DNA of 64,000 bases, taken from Linnemannia elongata. Taxonomy: Eukaryota; Mortierellomycota; Mortierellomycetes; Mortierellales; Mortierellaceae. The notes beneath the pieces were generated by a model, which was not told the DNA's origin, searched no databases, and worked only from the letters and a program-made list of their open reading frames with translations. Positions 46,789 to 56,300 of the stretch are shown here, piece by piece. The stretch is from contig JAXBDG010000007.1 in NCBI GenBank assembly GCA_036320915.1, forward strand, positions 1,736,001 to 1,800,000, written 5' to 3'. Numbering within the stretch: the stretch's first letter is position 1; every line of letters starts with the position of its first letter. The translations under genes and the position numbers were made by a program.

Positions 46789-47300
46789 ACGATGGATGAT
46801 ATGACCTTTTCTTTTTTCTTGTTATGACCTGACCCCCCTTCCACTCTCCCTCTTCCGGAGGATGACATGACCCCTGTCGCTCTCTCCTTACGAGTAATAA
46901 TAAACGACCCTGCCACGCCTTGCTATCGATCTTTTCTTTTTTTATTTATACCGTTGTGAGAAAGAGTCTACGCTGAGGGAAGAGGCCCTTGCTTCGTCCT
47001 GTCTGACCTGGAAGGATCAGGGGTGCAATGAAACAAGGCTATCAAACAGCCCACCCCTATCTTCTGTCTTTTTTTTTTTTTTTTTTTTTTTTTTTTGTTC
47101 TTTATTCTTTTCTTTATTTTTGCCCTTACTTCCACCCTTGCTTCCATCGCCTTGGCATCGCCTCTCCTCTCTTCTTCTTCTTGTCTCTCCCCATCGCACC
47201 GACTTTACCCTACCCCATCGTTTTCTCTCTTCTCAGCTCTCTTATTTTCTGCTTCTTCATTCACACCTTCCACGCGCCAAACTCTGTTTCGCTCAACAGA
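46789..47300. promoter_or_regulatory. RING 3' region and kinesin leader
   Basis: It holds the 3' end of the RING gene with an AATAAT/AATAAA-like signal near 46896-46903. A T28 run (47069-47096) and a pyrimidine-rich leader to ATG 47301 follow. No gene seen. Confidence 0.5.
47069..47096 (+). repeat. T28 homopolymer upstream of the kinesin gene
   Basis: The longest T run in the window, 205 nt upstream of the kinesin start codon. Confidence 0.95.
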
Positions 47301-50300
47301 ATGTTCAAGTCAGTAGCGGACCGTCTGGGGATCCCTCATTCCTCTTCGTCTTCATCCATCTCCTCACACCATTCCAGCTCGTCTTCCTCACCTTCACCTC
47401 ACCACCACCTCCGCACCTCGATATTTTCGTCGACTCCGTCTACACGGTCACCCAGCCGACAACAACAACAACAACAATACCATGGCCGGTCAGCAACTAC
47501 AACCGCAGGCACAGGATTAGCTACACCCAGCACAGCCTCAGGTCGAACAACACCAGCACCCCGCAAAACCTCACTCTCGACCCCGACTCCAAAACCCGTC
47601 CTACCACCCTTGAGCTTCCTCCGGGACCACAACAACGGCAATAACATAGGTCTCTCCGTTGTAGACGCGGGGGCGGACCTGAACGACCCACCCTCGAGAG
47701 CAGCCGAGAATGTAACGGTCTCGGTCAGAGTGCGACCGTTCAATCTGACCGAGATGAAGGTTGCAGGAGGTCCGGCAGAAGTCTGGTCTGTCAATGAGAA
47801 TTCGAGGATCGGATATGCAGATGATTATAGTATGCGGGAGCGGCGAACTGCGGTTGATTATACGTATGGTACGTTGCTTTGCGAGGGAGAAAAAAAGGAC
47901 TTTGTTGAATGGGATGAATGCATGCGCATATAAGAAGAAAAACGCAGTAAAGGCTGAGAGGATGTTGGATGTTGTTGGCAGTTTCTTACTTGCTTTTTCA
48001 TGCTATTTGATTTAAGTTGAAACGTATGTATGGACAATTGCAATTTATTGTATAGTCTGTGTACTCATGAAATAAAAATGATTTGTCATAGACCACGCCT
48101 TGACGGGGAGCGACAATGAGGCGATCTACAGCACCAGTGTCAAAAGCTTGGTCCAGTCAGCGATGGAGGGTTATAACGGTAAGTATCCGCGTTCTACTAT
48201 GCATTCACTGGAGGGTCCCTCCATGACGCGTTTTGTGAAGCGGATTTAGGGTTGGACACCGTTCCTGAATTATTTTTTGAACAGCGACCGTTCGTTCATC
48301 GATTGATTAACGGATCTGACACTAATTTACTTTTTGTTCCTTCGTTAATTTTGCTGATGTTGGATGAACAGGAACGGTCTTTGCCTATGGACAAACATCC
48401 TCGGGAAAAACTTATGTAAGCTACTTTTATTATTGCCGTTGAGGGTCGTGGTGCAACTGTAAAGTCGAACATCGATCTAACTTCGAGTATTTTTTTTTTC
48501 TTTTAAATCAATAGACAATGGTATGCTGAGTCAAGATCGGACGATTAAACATGGGTATCATACGACAACATGCCGAGCACTGCATTGATCACGCAAGAAA
48601 TCTACTGAGCAACCAATCTCTCGTTGCCTTGGACTCGTTGTTACTGAAAAATAGAGTGGAACATCCAGCCAACCAGGAATTACACCTCGAGCAGTGGAAG
48701 ACGTTTTCAAGTACATTCGGGAGAACTCTGATCGCGAGTTCTTGCTCCGTGTGTCATATCTGGAGATCTACAACGAGAGCATTCGCGACCTACTCTCACC
48801 CGAGGCGATTGACCTCAAGATTCACGAGGACCGCAAGGTATGTACCTTCTCTTTGGCCTAGTATTTTGTGTCGATACATCTTCATGGGTCATGCTTGAAC
48901 TCACACAAACTGTTTTATCAACTGACTGGGCCTTGATAGCGTGGAGTGTATGTCAGTCCATTGAAGGAAGAGATTGTCACGACGCCAAGTCAGGTCATGA
49001 GAATTATCCAGCGAGGCGACTGTAAGGACCTGTACCCTTTTTTATCCGGACTCAATGATTTAATGCTCAAGGACGCTCAGGATTATTTTGAATATTTATC
49101 CTCTGCTCCACTAATATGCTTCTTATAGACCAACGACATACGAGCTCGACGGATTACAACGCTCACAGCAGTCGATCGCACTCCATCTTCCAAATCGTAC
49201 GTCTTTTCAATTCGACTGCTCTTTCTTTCTTGCTAAATCGACTTGTCATCTTAACACCTTTATCAACATTTGCTTGTGACGGACTGTGTAGGTCATTGAG
49301 AGTAGAGAGCGGGCGCCAACAGCGCCACGGAGTCCGACCATCCCTGGTGGGCGAAAGATGAGTTTAGGGCTCCGATCCCCCAGTGCAGTGCGAGTGTCTC
49401 AACTCAACTTGATTGATCTGGCTGGTTCTGAGAAGGCTTCGACAGATGTGGAGCGGCGCAAGGAGGGTGCCTTTATTAACAAGTCGCTTCTTACGCTGGG
49501 CAGCGTCATTGCCAAACTTACCGATGAGAGGGGGTGAGTCTTTTTTTTGGTGTATTTTGAGTTTGAAAAAATGATCATCCCGTACTTTAGGTGGATTGCC
49601 ACTCTCTTGTGTGTATGTTCTTGAACTAAATAAGGCGCCATTCAACCTATTTTTCACCTTCATTTAGAGGACATATCCCATACCGCGACTCAAAGCTGAC
49701 AAGGATCCTCCAATCGTCACTAAGCGGGAATGCACGCGTCTCGGTGATCTGCACCATCAGCCCATCTTTCCTGAACGTTGAGGAATCCCACAATACGCTC
49801 AAGTTTGCGGCTCGGGTCAAGAAAATCATCACCAAGGCGCATACAAATCAGGTCATGGACGACAAGGCGTTGTTGGAGAAGTATCGCCGTGAGATTACGG
49901 AGCTCAAGGCACAGCTTATGCTCACTGCAGCTGCAGCCACTGGACAACAGGATCTGGAGAAAGGAGGCGGTGGGCCGCAAATGACAGCGGCGGATAGTAA
50001 CTTGTCGCATTTGTTGGAGAGGGAGAGGTTGAAGCATGAGGAGGAGATGATTGAGATGAATTTGGTCCGCAATGCGCTCAAGGAGAGAATTGATCAACTG
50101 ACGAAACTGATCCTGACCTCTCAGTCCATCAATACCAAGGGCGTCTCTTCTTCTTCCGCTGGAGGTCTTGGAGAAGGGCAAGTGTCGTCATCGTCGTCGT
50201 CATCCGCGATACGTCGGTACACGGTCGAAACGACGGCGGACGGAACAGTCCTCGAATTCCCCAAGGAGATCGAGTCCCGTCTGGCGAGGAAGGACACGAT

Positions 50301-51306
50301 TGTGAGACAGCTGCAGTCGGAACTGGAAGCTCAACAAGAGAAGGTTGCGTTGATGAAATCGGCGTTACAGAAGACTGCCAAGGGTGAGGCGGTTGACATT
50401 GTTAAGACTCTTGCGAAGGTTGATATGGAGCCACCGAGGGAGAAGTTTCTGATTGAGAAGCGGGCTTCGATCATGAACTTGAATGGGATGGTTTGGCAAG
50501 ATGGAGGTGGTGCGCATATTGCTGCTGCTGGTGGAGGAGGGACTGTTGGCCGGAGAGCTGGGCAAGGATCGGTGAGACGCGTCCTCAGGGATCCCTATGC
50601 TCCTCTTATTTCCGCCGGTTCAGCTACGACAACTTCGCCTACCGCCGCAACATCAACACCACTTAACGACGACAAGGACGACACGGCCAGTTTACTCATC
50701 CTTCCCGATGGTGAACAGCTCCCTATCGATGACTATGATGACGACGACCTAATGGACACGCCCTGGAACCGCGCTGAACTCCACTCCTTGCGGCAAGCGA
50801 AGCGCGAACTTGAGATTGTCGTGATCGAGCAAGAAAAGAAACTCGAGGACATGGTCGCCTTTGAGGACTCTGACGAGTTCCGGAACCTGGTCTTGGAACT
50901 GGAAGAGCATCGAGAGAAACTTGTGGGAATGGAGGAAGAAAGGGAGGGGTTGAGGGCGACGATCACGGAGTTGAGAAATAATCTGAGGCGGTTTGAGCTC
51001 GCTAAGGGTTTGGAAAATGGGAATGGGAATGGAGTGGGAAGAGGAGGAGGTAGACTTCCGTTCTCGCCACCAGGATCGCCTTCGCCTTCGCCCTCGCAAT
51101 CGTCACCTGCTCTTTCGGCTACGACAACAACGATGTCGAACACAATGGCTGCAGCGGCGGTGAGTCGGATCCAAGAATTGGAGCAAATGGTTCAGAGGGA
51201 AAGGAAGCTGCGGATGGAGGAGCAGGCAAGGAACATGGGTCGGATTGCGTCCCTTGAAGCTGAGGTTACTATCCTCAAAGCCGAGCAGTCCATTCAGGAT
51301 CTATAA
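47301..51306 (+). CDS. Kinesin motor protein, kinesin-7-like (CENP-E/Kip2 type)
   Basis: Exons 47301-47868, 48092-48178, 48372-48415, 48515-48520 plus 48536-48554 (see below), 48677-48837, 48940-49021, 49129-49196, 49292-49533 and 49668-51306 give about 971 residues. A Ser/Thr-rich head precedes the motor (from about residue 135: [10 protein letters not shown]). The P-loop is GQTSSGKT (225-232), switch I includes NAHSSRSH, and switch II is LIDLAGSE. The neck, [17 protein letters not shown] followed by [17 protein letters not shown], is typical of kinesin-7. Coiled-coil segments follow, with a short tail. These motors walk towards microtubule plus ends; in filamentous fungi they deliver polarity factors. 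The motor exon at 48515-48554 contains an in-frame TGA unless a 15-nt GT..AG piece (48521-48535) is removed, so this spot is unresolved. The start was placed at 47301 because upstream translation is compositional. Confidence 0.85.
48521..48535 (+). other. Anomalous 15-nt GT..AG segment with in-frame stop
   Basis: The exon begins ACAATG, completing GKTYTM, and is followed by GTATGCTGAGTCAAG. Read in frame this gives Val-Cys-stop. Removing the 15 nt continues as IGRLNM, which joins through the next normal intron to [14 protein letters not shown]. Fifteen nt is far below the usual fungal intron size. Confidence 0.5.
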
Positions 51307-52171
51307 TAAACTGACAATACTTTGTCCAATCATCCTACTCCTCTCACTTGTACCCTGCACGATCACTGTTACTCACGTCCGACACCAACCAAAGTAAACC
51401 GCTGCAACGTTATTGTATTGTAAAATTATGTTTCTTTTGTGTGGGACGAAGAGAGGTGGTGACAGTGATAGAGGTAAGATAGCCACGCGTGAATAAAAGG
51501 GCGCCAAGGAGTACGATGTTCGATCGCTTAGCTTTTGCTTTTTTTTTTTTTGAGTTTGGAAGAAGTGCGCGTGTATTTTTTTTTTTTTTGTCGCATATCT
51601 GGATATGCGCAGAATCGCCGTGAGCATTAGAAGCAAAAGACAAGCAATTGCATTTCTTTTGTCATCCCAGTACCTCGGTGCACAATGACGACAAAGTCCG
51701 GTTTGTCATTAATTATTGTCTGGGTCCCCAGGAAGGGAGGAATGAGCCAGGAACATGCATGACAGGATAAGAGAGAAGAAAAAGAAGGTTTTCAAAGCCA
51801 CTTATCTTCTCTCTATATCTCTCACTCTCAATTAAAACTCGGCCCCACCGCGTTTCTTCGGTTTCGCACAAAAGTCAAAGTAATCCCTCCCTATTCGCGT
51901 CCAGACGGAAGGGAAGATCCATAAGCCGCTCCTCTTTCCTCGTGAAGGAAAGACAGGCAGGTACAGTAGAACGGTGCCAGTCTTTAATTAGATATTTGTC
52001 ACGCTTTTAAATCCGCGAGCCCCTCTCTTTGCTACGCTACTTGTTTTAAACACGACCACCGCGCACTTTTATTTCTACTTTCTCTTTTTCTTTTTTCTTT
52101 TTCTTTTTTCACACACTCCCTCCCACCACACTCACCCCCTACCCACCACCACCAACAACACCAAACCAACC
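51307..52171. promoter_or_regulatory. Kinesin 3' region and lumazine synthase promoter
   Basis: No gene seen. It includes the kinesin 3' UTR, short A/T runs at about 51540-51590, and a CT-rich leader at 52060-52130 just before ATG 52172. Confidence 0.5.
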
Positions 52172-52831
52172 ATGCTCGACGATTTCCACAAAGGTCTCGA
52201 ACCCGCAACCACCACCCAGGATGGATCCGCTCTCCGGATCCTCATCGTCCACACCCGCTGGAACACCGCCATCGTCCAAGGTCTCGTCGACGGCGCAAAG
52301 AAGACAATGATCGAGCAACACAACGTCAAGCCCGAAAACATCGTCATCGAGTCCGTCCCCGGTGCCTACGAGTTGCCCTTTGCCGCCAAGAAGTTGTTGG
52401 AGGTCTCGCAGATCCGCGCTGCAGAGGGCGCCAGTGACTTGATTGGAAACGTCAACCTCCTCGACGGACTCAACCTCTCCTCTCCCACTACCACCAGCAC
52501 CACTTCTGCAGGAGCACCACCAACGTCAGCAGGAGCAGCAACGGGAGCAAAGGGAAGCAGACAGGCCTTTGACGCCGTGATCTGTATCGGCGTCTTGATC
52601 AAGGGCTCGACCATGCACTTTGAGTACATCTGCGAGGCCGTCTCCCAGGGGATCATGCGCGTCGGTCTGGACTCGGGTGTCCCCGTCATCTTTGGTGTCC
52701 TCACTTGTCTCAACGAGGAGCAGGCTCTTAGCCGTGCCGGTCTCGACAAGGCTGGCAAGGGACATAACCACGGTATCGATTGGGGCTCTGGTGCCGTCGA
52801 AATGGCTCTCCTCAAGAACCGCACCCTCTAA
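52172..52831 (+). CDS. RIB4: 6,7-dimethyl-8-ribityllumazine synthase
   Basis: A single exon encodes 219 residues. The enzyme condenses the ribityl-uracil diamine with dihydroxybutanone phosphate in the penultimate step of riboflavin synthesis. Family motifs are clear: HTRWNTAIVQGLVDGA, the SVPGAYELPFAAK loop, GVLIKGSTMHFEYI with the catalytic His region, GVLTCLNEEQAL and GHNHGIDWGSGAVEMAL. The order matches fungal Rib4, which is normally about 160-170 residues. The extra length is a Ser/Thr/Ala/Gly insert at about residues 83-131, between the PGAYELPFAAK region and the FDAVICIGVLIKG strand, likely a surface loop on the oligomer. ATG 52172 is the first in frame after a CT-rich leader, and the aligned N-terminus agrees. 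Confidence 0.95.
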   Translation: MLDDFHKGLEPATTTQDGSALRILIVHTRWNTAIVQGLVDGAKKTMIEQHNVKPENIVIESVPGAYELPFAAKKLLEVSQIRAAEGASDLIGNVNLLDGLNLSSPTTTSTTSAGAPPTSAGAATGAKGSRQAFDAVICIGVLIKGSTMHFEYICEAVSQGIMRVGLDSGVPVIFGVLTCLNEEQALSRAGLDKAGKGHNHGIDWGSGAVEMALLKNRTL

Positions 52832-53394
52832 GAGCGAGGAGGGACAAGGTCGCCAACAACTCTCAGACCCGATCTGGCTTCTCTTTCTTTTTATCCTCCT
52901 CTTCTCTATGTATTGTACATATTCACCACATTCTTTCCACAATCTTTTCTATTGAATAAACTACTTTCTAAAGCTTCTTTGACAGACCGTGACGTGAAAT
53001 GGTCTTTGGTCGTCGTTTCCATCGCTACAATACACACAAAAAGACATCGATAATTGTAAATAGAGCGGTATTATTTCTAATGAAAAAGTAAAAAGTACAA
53101 ATGATAAAAAAAGAATTCTTGAGAACTGTTCTTGATACAGAGATCGCTTCGTCGTTCTCCTTCTCTGCAATATACAGAAAACGACAACTTGATCCTGCCC
53201 CGACAAGCCAGCTCCTCCAACTCATTTCGAAATCCTCCTTCTTCCTCCTTCCTCCTTCGTCCAGGCGGACAATTGGAGAACCAAGAAAAACCAGCCATAC
53301 TGCAAATAGGCCAAGTCTCGCTCTCCAATTTCCGCCAATACTTTCTTCCATGTCGTATGCGTGTGTATAAAATGGTTCTTGAATCTGAAGCTGC
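52832..53394. other. Convergent intergenic region RIB4 / TOM1
   Basis: The 3' UTRs of RIB4 (+) and the HECT ligase (-) face each other. An AATAAA lies at 52955-52960, 124 nt after the RIB4 stop. No gene seen. Confidence 0.5.
52955..52960 (+). terminator. Polyadenylation signal of RIB4
   Basis: Canonical AATAAA hexamer 124 nt downstream of the RIB4 stop, in a T-rich context. Confidence 0.45.
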
Positions 53395-56300
53395 TTAGGC
53401 AAATGCAAAACCAGTGCTGCACTCCGAGATGGCCGTCAACAACTGCTGCCGCAACTCCTCGTATGTTTCGTACTCGGGCAGATCCAATTGGTTAAAGCTA
53501 CCATCAGAAAGAATTACAGATATGAGGTGAATAGTTAGAACATGCTACTTCAATATTGACATGCATGCACAAACACCAGCACATAAAATAACAAGTCGAA
53601 TCAAAAAGAAGACATACCAGGTGTGGGCAGATGGGAGGCGCTTGGTGGATGAAAAGTCCTTGTGGATCTGGAACTTTTGGATGCCAGAGATACCCTGGAG
53701 CTGTGCGAATCCGCCTAACGGCACCTTGGAGGTACCAGTGACAAACTGCAGCAGTTTGGCGCGCTCCGTCTGGTCGAACGAACGGACAGCGCGCCAAAAG
53801 TTGAGAATCTGAGGCGACGACTGGGTGTAGTTCTGGTACTCGGCGTTGTTCTTCCACTCGTCAATGTCAATGTCAGGCAATCCAGAGATCAGCAGCTCGA
53901 GTTCCTGTTCATTGAAAATGCTGATGAGGTGGGCCGGGATAATGTCGTGAAAGCCCGACAGGAACGAGTGGATCTGGTCCTTGATCGCCAGGGTCAGCTT
54001 CTGCTCTGTAATGTACTTGACATACTCGTGCTTGTTCTCCTCCGTCACTGGGATATTACGACCGTTCGGCTTTAAATCCACCGTTTTCTTGTTGCCGAAA
54101 TCGTCCGTCTCCACCGAGAAGGTCTCGTCCACAATGTCCGTGATATCGTTCTCGAGCATCCAGACCAACGACTTGTAGTACTCTGGATCAATGGCCTCAA
54201 CGTCCCGATAATCCACAGGTCGTCCAAGGATGTGCTTGTAGAACGACCGAGTAAAGTACGCATCCAACAACCGACCGTCGTAAATCGCCTTGCCAATCAC
54301 TCGTCCGACAAACCTGAAGAACAGTAAATGGTCGGGGTTCACCCAGGAGGCGCGGTTGGGCTGGTATGTCAGCTTGTCCGCTGCAGAGGTCTTGAACATC
54401 GCATAGTCTGGGTTGAACATCTGCCTGGCCAGGACTTGGAACCACTCTCGCGTAACTCCGCCTCCATCGACTCCCTCCTCGCCATGGAACTTGACATTCA
54501 GCTTGCTGTACTTGATCTCGTCTCCTGTCCGGGCCTGCCAGTGCGAATACGAGTCCATAAAGACCCACTCTCTGCGGACGTTCATCTGCAATGACCCGTA
54601 AAGGTCGCGGGCAGTGTTGCGCTTGTGAAGTTGCTGGGTAAAGTAGTTGCGCTTGTTGTCGAATTCCAGCATCTTGGGGTTGTGGACCAGAAGCGAGAAA
54701 GAGCCGCTCATCAGGGCCGGGTTATTGCGGACCATAATGTTAAGGATCTTGCTGTGCTTCTCCGTGAACTGCAAGAACAGCTCTTCGGTCGAGTTCGTGT
54801 TGGCCTTGCAGACCTCCTCCTCCACCTCAAGAGTCGACGGCCGGAGTCCAACGTACTTGCAAACAACCATGAATGACTCGATCAAAGGCAAAAGAACGGT
54901 TGCCACGTGGATCATATCACTACGCTCATGAATCTGCTCGAGTGTGCTTCCGACCTTGGTCCAAAGCTCGTGGAAACTGAGGCTGTCGTAGATCTCTGTC
55001 ACCTTCTCCTCGTCCTTGTTCAGGTTCAGCAGCTCCGAGTTGATATCGCGCATCGACCTGGGCAAGACCGAGTCCGCTTCTTCCGGATCCACAGTGGGGG
55101 CCAGTTCGATGTTGACCTGTGCAACAGGAGCATTGGCCGGTGCCTGCTTCCGAGAGTACATGTAATCAATCGTCTTGAGAGCACGCAGGAGCTTGGCCTG
55201 CTTCGATGATGCTGGCGAAAACTTCTCAAGCGCCATTCCTTGTACATCCACCCCACTCATCGCATTCTCCAATGTCTGAGAAAGGGTGTCCAGGTCCTCG
55301 CGGATATCCGTGCCAAGGTCTCGGGCGGCGCTGACAAGCTCGGTCGTGATGATGTCACGAGCTCCAGTCAACAGGGAGAGATTCTGGATGACCGAGAGTG
55401 TGTACTGGAAAGTCCTGCTCGAGCACTCTCCTGCTGTCAAGACACGGACAACCAGCTGAAGGCAGTGGTCGGGGATAACAGGAGCCTGGAAGTCGTTCTG
55501 TTCGTCTGCGGTCTTGGCCTCTGGCTTGGCATCAGATCCTGTAGCCTCTTCAGTCTTGGCTGTAGCGCTGCTCTCTGTGGCGGGAACGGCGGTTGCGGCG
55601 TTGGTACCGGAAGATGCATCCGAGGCGACGTTGGCTACGATGGCCTCCTCCTGCTTCTTCTCCTTGTCCTCATCGGCTGTCTTCTCCTTGTCTGACTCCT
55701 CCTTGGGCTTGGCGAGGGTCGCCAATGGTCGGCAGATAATCGACAACAGAGTCATCAACTGCTCCATCAATGCTGCGTTCTGCACAAAGGTAGGGCGCTC
55801 CAGCAGATCCAGCAAAAGCACAATGGGATACTTGCTTTCAATCGCTTTCTCCTTGCCCTTGCCCTTCTTGCCACCTCGCTTCAATGTGACAGCCTCGTGC
55901 TCGCTCAAGAAGAACGTAGAGGCTTGCTCGTTATAGGAAACAATGTAATGCAGCGCCTCGAAACAGCGACGTGCGACCAAGTTGGGGACGTTATCCATCG
56001 ACACCGGTGCCGGAGTAGGTGCCGAAGACCCCTTAGAGCTTTTGGCCTGTTGATGAGCCTTGAATAGGGGTTTGCCTCGCAGCGACATCTGCGCAAAGCT
56101 ACGATCCACCGCCGCCAAGTCAGCACCACCGTCCTGAAGAATCGAGAGAAGCAACGAAAGAAGCTCAGCTCTGGTCTTGCTATTCTCGCATAAGTTGACG
56201 AGAAGCTTGTTGAGAATGTTCCTGGGCAATGGCTGGGACAAGAACATGAGTCGGATCAAGGTCGCCAGCGAAGCCTTGTCCACCAACTGAATGGCCTCAC

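Noticed and set aside
47301..51306. Calling the kinesin gene a pseudogene because of the in-frame TGA
   Set aside because: All other exons, splice sites and motor motifs are intact, so one local anomaly is better reported as unresolved.
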